Assembly (NCBI GenBank): GCA_020160935.1
Contig: JAIUPL010000017.1
Coordinates: forward strand, 62,001-126,000
Direction of reading: 5' to 3'
Length of the DNA stretch: 64,000 nt
Source: Bacteroidota bacterium
Lineage (GTDB): Bacteria > Bacteroidota > Bacteroidia > Chitinophagales > Saprospiraceae
Part shown: positions 51,195-60,043 of the stretch, piece by piece
Layout of the letters: each line of letters opens with the position of its first letter
Position numbering within the stretch: position 1 is the first letter of the stretch
Program-made: the position numbers and the translations under genes
The notes under the pieces: generated by a model
Told to the model about the DNA's origin: nothing
Databases searched by the model: none
What the model saw: only the letters and a program-made list of their open reading frames with translations

Positions 51195-52493
51195 CTATTT
51201 TTTGCTGTCTTGGGGGAGCTGCGGTTCTTGCTTGGCGGCTTTTTCTGGTTCGGGTTTTTCCTCCTGCTTTTTTATTGCCTGCGGTTTACGGGGTGGGGGA
51301 GTAAACTGATAGGGGATTTTGCCGAGATGTGAAATCCTTTTCCGGATAACGTTGTCGTAAAACTTGATGACATCGAAGGCCAGGGCCAGCGAGGCAATCC
51401 AGTAGGCGACATCCAGTTTTACACGGAATGACCGGAACATCCAGGCTACAATGAAGAACAGGATGATGATTTCACCCAATTGCAAAAAGCGTGTTACAAA
51501 ATGAAAGGGCGTGCTGACACGGCGGAAAATTTCGTAGAACAAATGAATGTTCAGGTAACAAAACAAAAAAGTCAGCAAAAACTGCGCAAAACCGGATAGT
51601 TCGGTCACATAAGTGCCGTTCAGGATCATTTGAATGATATTGGCATGAATCACCATTCCATACATATCGGGTGTGTTGCGTCCCGTGTAGCGCTCGTTCA
51701 GAGGCGTGTAATGCCGATCGAGCATGGGTTTGTCCCAGGCGTAGGTACCCAAAAAGCCGACCAGCACGATTTTGTCCTGAATCTGTTTTTTCAAATCGAT
51801 GGCCGGGCTCAGGATGTCTTTGCTTTCGTATTGAATAAACTGATCGCCGTTTCCGGTGTAGTATATTTCTTCCAGTTTTTTGTCGCGTTCGAACAGGCGC
51901 TCCGTCGCTTGTGGGTCGTATAGTTTGGCGGCTTGCACCGGTAATGAAAGGCATTCGCCGTCGGTCGTCATTTCCCGGGGCGAAAAATAGCGAATGGTGC
52001 TGTTAGAGTCTTTGGAAATAAAATTGATAAAGCCAGTGTACACGTAATTGCCAAAAAACGTGTCGCAACCCACCTGCATCTTGAATTTTCCATCCTCGTC
52101 GCTGTAGGCATCGAGTTCTGTGGCAAGCACTACTTTTTCGATGCGGGTGAGTGCCGCCCGCAAGAGCGAATCGGTGTGAGCGTTTTTCCGGCCCTCCAGC
52201 AGCACGTCGAGTGCCACCACTTTTGCCCCTGCGTCGATCAGGCGATCTACAACCATTCGTATGGTATCGCGGTCGGGTTTGCCGGTATTGACCAGCACAA
52301 CGTTGTTGTCCAGTATGATGCGATGATCGCGCAGTTTGGAATACACAATATCAGTTACCTCGTAATCGCGGATGGTTTCCTTGAATGGATTCAGGAAATG
52401 CGCATTGATCCGCACAAAGTTGAGTACCCCGATGAGTAGGAACACCAGGCAGGTAACAATAAGGCTATGAGGGTAAACGAGTTTTCTCCACAT
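51195..52493 (-). CDS. CHASE2-domain membrane sensor without a known output domain
   Basis: A 432-aa protein. One N-terminal membrane helix (about 9-28), then an extracytoplasmic CHASE2 domain (about 35-320; NNVVLVNTGKPDRDTIRMVVDRL, KIVLVGFLGTYAWDKPMLDRHYTPL, PDMYGMVIHANIIQMIL), then three membrane helices (about 325-405) and a short cytoplasmic tail rich in Pro, Lys and Gln. CHASE2 proteins normally carry a cyclase, kinase or phosphatase at the C-terminus; none is present here, so the signal probably passes to a partner protein. Confidence 0.87.
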   Translation of the reverse strand: MWRKLVYPHSLIVTCLVFLLIGVLNFVRINAHFLNPFKETIRDYEVTDIVYSKLRDHRIILDNNVVLVNTGKPDRDTIRMVVDRLIDAGAKVVALDVLLEGRKNAHTDSLLRAALTRIEKVVLATELDAYSDEDGKFKMQVGCDTFFGNYVYTGFINFISKDSNSTIRYFSPREMTTDGECLSLPVQAAKLYDPQATERLFERDKKLEEIYYTGNGDQFIQYESKDILSPAIDLKKQIQDKIVLVGFLGTYAWDKPMLDRHYTPLNERYTGRNTPDMYGMVIHANIIQMILNGTYVTELSGFAQFLLTFLFCYLNIHLFYEIFRRVSTPFHFVTRFLQLGEIIILFFIVAWMFRSFRVKLDVAYWIASLALAFDVIKFYDNVIRKRISHLGKIPYQFTPPPRKPQAIKKQEEKPEPEKAAKQEPQLPQDSKK

Positions 52494-52563
52494 GGTTTAA
52501 TGCGTGGAAAGATAAGTGATTTGTGAAAAAATGTAGGTTTTTTGTTGGGGGCCGGGGGGGAGG

Positions 52564-54273
52564 TCACTTCTTCACCAGCACCCATCTTTCCAGCACATCC
52601 CCATCCAGCACAAACATTATTTCTGGATAGGCCATTATCAAACCTGTTGGAGTCAGAATCGTACGCGCTGCAAACCCGTATTTGCTTTCAATATCTACCC
52701 GTTTTTGCCCAATTTTGATGCCTCTTGCCGTAGCACCGGAATAGTCCGGTACGGTGCTGAGAAACAGGATATGGACATTGCCGGAAAGGCGATGGAAATA
52801 CAACCGCGAAAACTTGCTTTGCCGGGTGTTTTCATAAAAGGTCAACAGTTCGTCGATAGGAAGCATCTTGTCGTCTTCCGGATACAGCATAGCGGATACC
52901 TCCTGCCCATCGATGCTTTCCTCCTCGAAAAATTTGTTGCTGCCGGGGTCGGGCGGTGCAGCGGGTAATGGTGTCCCCTTTAAAACGGCCAGATTGAACG
53001 TTGCCAGCCCGCTTTTGTCGGTAGCAGCAGCCAGTTTGAAGTGTGCCTCCGCATTGGCTGCACCTTCCGCGGTATTCAATCCGGCATCCAGAATACCTAG
53101 CAGGATTTCCACTTTGTCGAGATGATCGGCATAGCGGCCTTGGGAAGCACGGCGGGCTTCCACGTCGGCAAAATACCTGGCGCGGGTTCGGTCGCCCAGC
53201 AGTGCCAGCGCGCAGGCTTTGTTCAGGTATGCGGGGGCATAATCGGGGTCGAGGCTGATGGCTGCATCGAAATGCTGTATGGCTTGCCGGAGCAGTTGAA
53301 TGCGGATGGAGTCTTCCTGCGGGCCCCGGCTGCTGGCCATTTCCAGGTCGATTTGAATGGGATAGCGAAATTTTAGTTCGTCGGCACGAGTGTACTTTTT
53401 CATGGCATGCATCATGGCAGCCGCACCCACATTGTTGTACAGTTCGCGGCTTTGATATTCTACCAGCACTTTTCGGTAGTAGCGATAGGCTGCCTCGTAC
53501 TCTTCCGCTGCGCTGAGCAGGTTGGCCATTTCAAAAATATCGGCCAGGTCTTTCATTTTTTGTGCAGACTTGCGGCTCATATCCTCCCGTTCGCTGCGAC
53601 TGATGTAGCCGGGCAGGTTGTCGGGCAGGCCGAATTCGTGGTATAGTCTGCGAATAAGTTCGTCGCCCTGATCGAAGGTTCCGTACCCGGCAGAATACGC
53701 CAGAAAGCCGCCGAGGTAATCCGACTGGAGTTCCATCGACGCATCCGCTAATTGGCGGGAAAGGGTGTCGAAGCGTAGCAGTTTGCTGCGCAGTTCGGGC
53801 GTGCCGGCCGTTTCCAGCATGTTGCGGTACAGTCCCTTGAGTTCTGTGGAAAGGCCCAACTGCTCGTTTTCAACAGCAAAATTGCCGCGCCAGGCGTGTT
53901 TTTCGTAATAATGCGTTAGTTCGTGCCCCAGCAGGAAGGCAATGGCTGCTTCCGATTGTGCTCCAAAGGATTCGCATACGTCGAATGCTTTTTCTCCAAG
54001 AAAAATAGTGTTTTCGCGGTAATTCATTTCCGCTACCATTTCCTTCTTCGTCAGGTAAAAGGTGGGTACGGGGTATCGGTAATCACCGCGGGCTTCGCGC
54101 AGGCGCTCGTACACGCGCAGGGCTTTATCGTAGGCGGGTGTGCCTTTTATTTTGTTGGCAGGCGCATTTCGTACTGTCGATGATTTGGGCGGTATCATGG
54201 GAAATTCGCCCCAACTGCCATTCTGGGCGAGGGTGGTGGTGGCGAGCAGGAGGAAGAGGATTGATATTTTCAT
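52564..54273 (-). CDS. Exported M48-like metalloprotease with TPR repeats
   Basis: ATG 54273 gives 569 aa with a signal peptide (TLA|QNG). The zinc motif HELTH (H117, E118, H121) lies in a helix FLLGHELTHYYEKHAW, and MELQSDYLGGF about 95 residues later holds the third ligand Glu, as in M48-type proteases. The middle part is TPR-like (YRYYRKVLVEYQSRELYNNVGAAAM, SLDPDYAPAYLNKACALALLGD). The C-terminal 130 residues are a separate beta-rich domain. It probably works in the periplasm as an envelope quality-control protease. The upstream gap holds element L. Confidence 0.83.
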   Translation of the reverse strand: MKISILFLLLATTTLAQNGSWGEFPMIPPKSSTVRNAPANKIKGTPAYDKALRVYERLREARGDYRYPVPTFYLTKKEMVAEMNYRENTIFLGEKAFDVCESFGAQSEAAIAFLLGHELTHYYEKHAWRGNFAVENEQLGLSTELKGLYRNMLETAGTPELRSKLLRFDTLSRQLADASMELQSDYLGGFLAYSAGYGTFDQGDELIRRLYHEFGLPDNLPGYISRSEREDMSRKSAQKMKDLADIFEMANLLSAAEEYEAAYRYYRKVLVEYQSRELYNNVGAAAMMHAMKKYTRADELKFRYPIQIDLEMASSRGPQEDSIRIQLLRQAIQHFDAAISLDPDYAPAYLNKACALALLGDRTRARYFADVEARRASQGRYADHLDKVEILLGILDAGLNTAEGAANAEAHFKLAAATDKSGLATFNLAVLKGTPLPAAPPDPGSNKFFEEESIDGQEVSAMLYPEDDKMLPIDELLTFYENTRQSKFSRLYFHRLSGNVHILFLSTVPDYSGATARGIKIGQKRVDIESKYGFAARTILTPTGLIMAYPEIMFVLDGDVLERWVLVKK

Positions 54274-54309
54274 AGTGTGATTGATTGGACAAGGAGGGAA
54301 AGGATTTTT

Positions 54310-54626
54310 GGGCCTTGTTCGGCTTCGCCTCACTGCGGCTGGGGGAAAAGGATTTTGCGGATCGTGCGGATTAAAAGGATTTTTTGTGGCCTGACGGCCA
54401 CTTTGTTGATAGTTTTTTATGATTTGAGCCAGATATGATCTTGTTTGCAAGAGTAATAATTTGACATTCCGGAATCAAGGAATAATCGTCTTGTGGTTTT
54501 TCCACATTCAGAATTCTCAAAAAATCAAAAAAAGTGGCCGTCAGGCCACAAAAAATCCCTTTAAATCCGCACGATCCGCAAAATCCTTTTCCCCCAGCCG
54601 CAGTGAGGCGAAGCCGAACAAGGCCC
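54310..54626. repeat. Palindromic element L, 92-bp arms with a 132-nt loop (TTCGGCTTCGCCTCA family)
   Basis: Left arm 54310-54401 and right arm 54534-54626 are near-perfect reverse complements. Each arm ends inward with GTGGCC-GACGGCCAC-type apex blocks (GTGGCCTGACGGCCAC), so the apex module of J and K is present twice. Other modules are TTCGGCTTCGCCTCA, GGATTTTGCGGATC and GGGGGAAAAGG. The long loop 54402-54533 is AT-rich without a clear gene. With the tail at 54631-54683 it fills the 430-bp gap between the M48-like and caspase-like genes. Confidence 0.93.
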
Positions 54627-54630
54627 CATT

Positions 54631-54683
54631 CTCAGCAGTGAGGCGAAGCCGAACAAGGTTCAATATCCATAAGCCGAAGCCGA
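54631..54683. repeat. Extra single-arm units next to element L
   Basis: A further AGTGAGGCGAAGCCGAACAAGG copy (54637-54658) and an AAGCCGAAGCCGAAC run follow the right arm of L. They are tandem duplicates of the outer module only and reach to within 21 nt of the caspase-like gene stop. Confidence 0.8.
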
Positions 54684-54703
54684 ACCCCCAAACATCCGTT
54701 CCC

Positions 54704-57700
54704 TCATATCCTCCCCATCACCTCCGACATAATCGACCGCACCAGCCCGGGCAAATCATCCTTCACTCCGTTCACTTTGAATTCCTCTCCCACGAGCGTT
54801 TTGCCTTTAAAAAGTCGCACACGCACTTCCACGGCATTGCCCGCGATGCGGTACCGGCCTTTCATGGAATAGGCGTTTTCGTATTCTTTCACATCGACAT
54901 AGATAATTTTGGAAGGGCCGCCTTTAGAGGTCATTTTGCGGAATTGCTGCTCCAATGCATCGGTGAGGCCGAGCACGTCTTCAAAGGCGTCGTCGTCCTG
55001 GAAATTGTTTCGGATGAACACCGGTTTCACCTGCGCCAACGGGATTTTTACCTTTTCGTTGACGATGCCGATATCGAAACTGCTGCCATTGGCCGGAAAA
55101 GCCAGGATGGGCGTTTGAATCCCGTTGATACTTTTGGCCATTTCGGGCACTTTATCGCGCGAGTACTGGAAAAGTGTCATCACATCCACCCGTTTGTCAG
55201 GCGCAAGTGCCAGACCGCTCATCCCTTCCAGCAGGCTGTAGGTGAGCAGACCCTGGCCAAACTGGCTGGCTTCGTAACTCACCTTATTGGCGGCGCTGCC
55301 TGTGAGTATAAACATGCCGGTGCGGTCTTTCATACGGTCGAGTGCGCGCACCTGCGAAGGATTCAGTTCTTTCTGGCCGATGGCAGCGAGGCTTTCCACA
55401 ATTTTGCCCGAATTGCAGGCATCCAGAATGAGTACCTGTTTCAGGGCGGGTATTTTTTTGATCCATTCCGTCAATTCCTCCGAAGAAATGGTAAAATTGG
55501 AACGCACTTCGGGGTCGCTCAGGTCTTCGGAAGCGATGTCTTTGCTGAGGTAATAAAACTGTGCCTTTTCCGCCTCGCCGTAGGTGACACCATGGCCAGA
55601 GAAATACAACAGCAGCACATCCGTGTTTCGGGCTTCTGTTGCCAGTGTTTCAAATGCCCGGCGAATGTTGGTTTTGGATGAAATCTGATTGTTGGCAGGT
55701 GTTGCATTTTCGCCGAAAATGCCCGTTGAAAACAGTTGCACCTGCACGCCATCGCCAAACAGTTCTTTTCCGGCCGCCGTAATAGCCACCGCAATGGACG
55801 CTGCATCCTGATCGGCGTATTTCAGGTCCAGTTTATCGCCACTGTAATCGGCCGTGCCTACCACCAGGGCAAACAGGCGCGGCTTGGCGTCGCCCAGCGT
55901 AGGCGCATCGCCCGCATCGCCCTGGCCTTTTGCGCGCACATAGGTGTAAGGCAACTTGTATGCCTGACTTTTCAGCCAGCCCTCGGCGTTGTAGGCCCGC
56001 AGGGCGATGGTATTGAGCGTATCAGTTCGGTAGTATTTTTCCCAGGTTTTGAGGTGGATGCTCAGGTTCGTCTGGCGCTGCGGATTGATGTCTTCCTCCA
56101 CTTCCTTGCCGTTGACGAACAGGCTGAGTTTGCCGACGCCGCCGTTTTGGGCTTGCAGGTGGATAATGAGTTTGTTGTCCGCCACTTCCGCCTTGATTTT
56201 TGGATACAGCGCCAGGTTTTTGAACTGTTCTACATTGCGCAATTCCCCGCTTGCCAGGCCCATTACTTTTGACAACAGCCCGGGTTCGTAGTAGCGCTCT
56301 TTCAATTGTTCCAGTTCAATCACCTCATCGCCGATGATAAAATACATGAGTTCCATGGCGCCGGGCGAAGCGTCGAACAGGCCGGAAGGCGTAGTCACTG
56401 CCCAGTCCTGCTCGTTGAGGTGGATGATTCGGGCGATTTCCACTTTTTTCTCTATGTCCCAGATACGCAAGGTGTTGTCATAGGAAGCGGAAATCAGGCG
56501 TCGGCAGTCGGGCGAAAAATCAAGGAAATCTACATAATTATCGTGCCCTTCAAACAGGTGTATGAGCCGGGGCACTTCACCCGAATCACAGCGCCAGAGT
56601 CCTATTTTACTATTGGAAACCGTGGCAGCAAACCACTTTTTGTCGGGGCTGCAAGCAATGCCTCTGCCGTAGGAGGAGACCGAGATGGAATCGGAAGAGA
56701 TCAATTTTTTGGTTGCAATGTTCCAGAAGTCGATTTTTCCATTGTTACTGGTTGCCAGTCTATGGTTGTCCAGAAACACCACGGATTCATATCTATTCAT
56801 GAAATCCTGCGCAAGAGAATCCCATTTTTGTGTTTCAAAGTTCCACAGAATCAAGGATTCTGATGCAGCAACGGCGAGGTACTTGTTGTCAGGGCTATAA
56901 GCGGCATCATGTGCAATAAAACTGCCGTACATGGAATCCACCCTGCTTTCACTGGCAACCTTCCAGATAGCAAGGAAGGGCGGCCCGTCGTAGGAGCCCC
57001 AGGTATTACCTCTGGCGTAGTACTGACCATCGGGCGAGATGGCCAACACATTTCGATACCATTGAAGTGGATATATACCATAGACTGTGGAGAGTTCCCT
57101 GATTTGTTGGCCAGTTGCTGCGTCGCGAACAGCGCCGTAGTAGTTATCAGTTACGGAAATGATTTTCTGTCCATCAGGCGTTATTCTGGTGTTGCTGATT
57201 CTCCCTTGCATGCCCAGGATGCGTTTGGCAAGCACACTTTGCGAGAGGTTCCACAGGAGCAGGTTGTTGTCGCTGCTGACCACTATTCCTTCTCCCTGTT
57301 GCGTAAAAGAGGCACATTGTACGGGCAGGGCATAGCCTTTCAGAGCAAATTTTAATTTGCCCGTTTCTACATCATATATTTCAGGTGCGCCTCCGACCGC
57401 ATTCAGGAGTAATCCTTTGCTGTCAGGTGTAAAATAACCGCCCTGTGCTTCCATGATCATGGGCCCGTCAGAAGGCGGCGGTGTGGCCCGAAAAGTGCGA
57501 ACGGGGGCGCCATCCAAATGGTCTGATGAGTACAGATATCCATCTCCGCGCCGGAAAATGCAGGTCCATTTCCCGTCAGGTGAAAAGCGGATAGAATAAC
57601 CGTCCAGTTTTTTGATTGGAATGGCATCTTTTACGCTCCATAAGGTGATGCCATTATCGCCCCAATCGGTGACGGTAGCCAGCACTTTTCCGTCTGCTGA

Positions 57701-58327
57701 AAATTCCAGGTCGCTCGGTATTTTCCCGCTTGCTTCAAACAATCGAACTAATTTGCCAGATTTTATATCCCATATTACGGCGGTTTGGTCCTGGGAAATA
57801 GTTGCAATCTGTTTGCTGTCATGTGAAAACCGGGCAGACACAACAGCGCCGGTATGGCCTGTGAAGCGTTGCAGAATACTTCCTTTGACTGCGTCCCAAA
57901 CCAAAGCGGTAGAATCGAGGGAGGTTGTTAAAATCATACGGCCATCGGGTGACCAGCATGCATGTTGTACGCCCTGCGTATGCCCTTCCAGGGTGGCTAT
58001 TTCTTTGCCGGTTTCGGCATCCAGTATCCAGATTTTGTTTTCCAGGTAGTTGCCTCGGGCCAGAATGCGGCTGTTATCGGGCGACAGTTCAAGGTTCTGG
58101 TATTTCAAATCCGGTGTATGAATGGTGCGGATTTCTTTGCCTTCCTCATTCCAGAATTTGATGAGGTTGTCGCTGCCCAGTGTCAGGAAATATTTCCCGT
58201 CGGCCGATGCCATAAACGATTGAATGGAACCAGAGTGACCCGTAGGTACCACCAGCAAGGGTGTTTGCGCAGAAAGCCCGGCGGCTGTGGCAAGGAGCAG
58301 CAGGAGCAGCATGTTTGTTTTCTTCAT
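54704..58327 (-). CDS. Exported WD40-repeat caspase-like (C14) protease
   Basis: ATG 58327 gives 1207 aa with a signal peptide (near LSAQTP). Residues about 30-640 contain at least two WD40 propellers (for example GHTQGVQHACWSPDGRMILT, GHDNYVDFLDFSPDCRRLIS). The caspase-like domain (about 815-1080) starts RLFALVVGTADYSG and keeps both catalytic residues: H912 in YFSGHGV and C971 in LDACNSG. The last 130 residues form a separate domain ending KVNGVKDDLPGLVRSIM that looks like a FlgO/CsgG-type lipid-side fold. It is the largest gene here and closes a minus-strand cluster of exported sensors and proteases. Confidence 0.9.
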   Translation of the reverse strand: MKKTNMLLLLLLATAAGLSAQTPLLVVPTGHSGSIQSFMASADGKYFLTLGSDNLIKFWNEEGKEIRTIHTPDLKYQNLELSPDNSRILARGNYLENKIWILDAETGKEIATLEGHTQGVQHACWSPDGRMILTTSLDSTALVWDAVKGSILQRFTGHTGAVVSARFSHDSKQIATISQDQTAVIWDIKSGKLVRLFEASGKIPSDLEFSADGKVLATVTDWGDNGITLWSVKDAIPIKKLDGYSIRFSPDGKWTCIFRRGDGYLYSSDHLDGAPVRTFRATPPPSDGPMIMEAQGGYFTPDSKGLLLNAVGGAPEIYDVETGKLKFALKGYALPVQCASFTQQGEGIVVSSDNNLLLWNLSQSVLAKRILGMQGRISNTRITPDGQKIISVTDNYYGAVRDAATGQQIRELSTVYGIYPLQWYRNVLAISPDGQYYARGNTWGSYDGPPFLAIWKVASESRVDSMYGSFIAHDAAYSPDNKYLAVAASESLILWNFETQKWDSLAQDFMNRYESVVFLDNHRLATSNNGKIDFWNIATKKLISSDSISVSSYGRGIACSPDKKWFAATVSNSKIGLWRCDSGEVPRLIHLFEGHDNYVDFLDFSPDCRRLISASYDNTLRIWDIEKKVEIARIIHLNEQDWAVTTPSGLFDASPGAMELMYFIIGDEVIELEQLKERYYEPGLLSKVMGLASGELRNVEQFKNLALYPKIKAEVADNKLIIHLQAQNGGVGKLSLFVNGKEVEEDINPQRQTNLSIHLKTWEKYYRTDTLNTIALRAYNAEGWLKSQAYKLPYTYVRAKGQGDAGDAPTLGDAKPRLFALVVGTADYSGDKLDLKYADQDAASIAVAITAAGKELFGDGVQVQLFSTGIFGENATPANNQISSKTNIRRAFETLATEARNTDVLLLYFSGHGVTYGEAEKAQFYYLSKDIASEDLSDPEVRSNFTISSEELTEWIKKIPALKQVLILDACNSGKIVESLAAIGQKELNPSQVRALDRMKDRTGMFILTGSAANKVSYEASQFGQGLLTYSLLEGMSGLALAPDKRVDVMTLFQYSRDKVPEMAKSINGIQTPILAFPANGSSFDIGIVNEKVKIPLAQVKPVFIRNNFQDDDAFEDVLGLTDALEQQFRKMTSKGGPSKIIYVDVKEYENAYSMKGRYRIAGNAVEVRVRLFKGKTLVGEEFKVNGVKDDLPGLVRSIMSEVMGRI

Positions 58328-58400
58328 GGCAGGATTGGTTGGACAAAACTGCTGAAAAAACGGGGAATCTTGTGCGTATGGAGAAAAATATTTTGAAATA

Positions 58401-58871
58401 CTACTTTTCAAAAAACTGTATCAGATGGCCATCAGGATCAGCTATCAGGAAAGTCTTTCTTTTGTCAATAGGGTCTGTAACTATTCTTCCTACAAACTGA
58501 ACCTTCTTTTCGGCCAGTTCGTCATGTGTTTTGGAAATATCCGTCACATAAAACCCGAATTTGAAGAAACCAAGCGCCTGTGCACCTGGCGGAAATTTGC
58601 CCAGCAATGTGTCAACAGAAATACCCGTTTCAAATTCAAGCAGTTCGATCATTGTTTCTGAATTGTGCAGAACGGCTTGTTTGACACCCCTTTCTAAGTT
58701 GTCAGTGCGGTTGCGGACTTGAAGATGAAGAACGTTGGAATACCATTGAATGGAAGTGTCGATATCCGCAACAGTAATGGCGGTAAATGCTGGTTGCAGG
58801 GTAATGGATTGAGATTTTGCAGCATAAACAAAAGAGAATGTCAAAAATAAGGCAGGCAGTATTTGTTGCAT
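58401..58871 (-). CDS. Exported VOC-family protein
   Basis: A 156-aa glyoxalase/bleomycin-resistance-like protein with a signal peptide (near AAKSQS), which is unusual for this mostly cytoplasmic family. FTAITVADIDTSIQWYSNVL, the metal-ligand Glu in MIELLEFE and FLIADPDGHLIQFFEK match the VOC fold. Ligand or substrate unknown. It lies 73 nt upstream of the caspase-like gene on the same strand. Confidence 0.83.
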   Translation of the reverse strand: MQQILPALFLTFSFVYAAKSQSITLQPAFTAITVADIDTSIQWYSNVLHLQVRNRTDNLERGVKQAVLHNSETMIELLEFETGISVDTLLGKFPPGAQALGFFKFGFYVTDISKTHDELAEKKVQFVGRIVTDPIDKRKTFLIADPDGHLIQFFEK

Positions 58872-58927
58872 GATACAAGTGTAGGTTGTGTTCGTGTTGT
58901 TTATTTGTAGCCAAATTTACACTATTT

Positions 58928-60043
58928 ATGAATCGCGTCCTTCTTCTACCATTGCTCTTTCTGTGCTCACAGCATTTGTCGGCCCAACACCACCACACCC
59001 ACGACTGGGTAGTTCGCTTCCCTGATGTGCCGGGTTATCATGTGTTGGCTTGCGATTTCCACCAGCATACCGTGTTTTCCGATGGCTCCGTTTGGCCGGA
59101 TATTCGGGTGCAGGAGGCGTTGCGGGATAGCCTGGATGCCATTTCCCTGACCGAACACCTGGAATACCAGCCGCACCAGTCGGATATTCCGCACCCCGAC
59201 CGAAACCGGGCATTTCAGATAGCACAGGAGGAAGCCAAAGGCAGCAACCTGATCGTGGTGAATGGCTCGGAGATTACCCGCGATATGCCACCCGGCCACA
59301 CCAACGCCATTTTCCTGACGGATGCCAACAAACTGCTGCATGACAACCCGATGGAATCGTTTCGCGAAGCCAAACGCCAGGGCGCTTTCATTTTCTGGAA
59401 CCATCCCAACTGGACAGCCCAGCGCCCCGACGGCGTGGCAACACTTACCGACATGCACCGTAAAATGATTGCGGAAGGGCTCCTGCACGGCATCGAAGTG
59501 GTGAACGACGTCAATTTCTCCGACGAAGCGTTTCAGATTGCCCTCGACAACAACCTGACCCTCATGGGCACGTCTGATATTCACGGGCTCATCGACTGGA
59601 ATTACCAAGTGCATGAGGGGGGGCACCGACCCGTTACGCTCATATTGGCCCGGGAACGTTCGGCAGAGGGTATTCGGGAGGCTTTGTTAGCACACCGCAC
59701 CGTGGTGTATATCAACAATACACTGGCTGGCCGGGCCGAACACCTCTTGCCCCTGCTGAATGCCTGTATTCAGGTAAAAAGCGCTGAATATGAGGAAAAT
59801 ACGAGCGTGTTGAAAGTGACTTTGCGCAACCTCGGCGATTCGGACCTGTTGCTTCTAAATCAAAGCGACTATACTTTTCACCACGATAGCGGCATCGTCG
59901 ATCTGCATGGAAACAGCGAATCAGTAATACAGGTAAAAACCCGCGAACGCCTGAAATCGGTGGAATTGCCTTTCGATGTTTTGAATGCATTTACAGCGCC
60001 GGGTAAGGCGGCTTCTGTTCGCTTGCGTGTCGATCTGCGTTAA
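58928..60043 (+). CDS. Exported PHP-domain metal-dependent phosphoesterase-like protein
   Basis: ATG 58928 gives 371 aa with a signal peptide (LSA|QHH). The PHP signature is clear: CDFHQHTVFSDG, then ISLTEHLEY, NGSEITRDMPPGHTNAIFL, FWNHPNW, and GTSDIHGLIDW, giving the His and Asp/Glu ligands of a trinuclear metal site. Members hydrolyse phosphodiesters or nucleotides. The C-terminal 90 residues form a beta-rich domain. It is convergent with the delta-60 gene and overlaps it by 4 nt at the 3' ends. Confidence 0.88.
   Translation: MNRVLLLPLLFLCSQHLSAQHHHTHDWVVRFPDVPGYHVLACDFHQHTVFSDGSVWPDIRVQEALRDSLDAISLTEHLEYQPHQSDIPHPDRNRAFQIAQEEAKGSNLIVVNGSEITRDMPPGHTNAIFLTDANKLLHDNPMESFREAKRQGAFIFWNHPNWTAQRPDGVATLTDMHRKMIAEGLLHGIEVVNDVNFSDEAFQIALDNNLTLMGTSDIHGLIDWNYQVHEGGHRPVTLILARERSAEGIREALLAHRTVVYINNTLAGRAEHLLPLLNACIQVKSAEYEENTSVLKVTLRNLGDSDLLLLNQSDYTFHHDSGIVDLHGNSESVIQVKTRERLKSVELPFDVLNAFTAPGKAASVRLRVDLR

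Noticed and set aside
54310-54626. Insertion sequence or MITE for element L
   Set aside because: No transposase, no clear target duplication, and ends vary among J, K and L; the modules recur in part only. Better kept as its own element type.
54461-55681. 406-codon plus-strand frame from element L into the caspase-like gene
   Set aside because: Starts in the palindrome loop and continues antisense to the conserved caspase domain.
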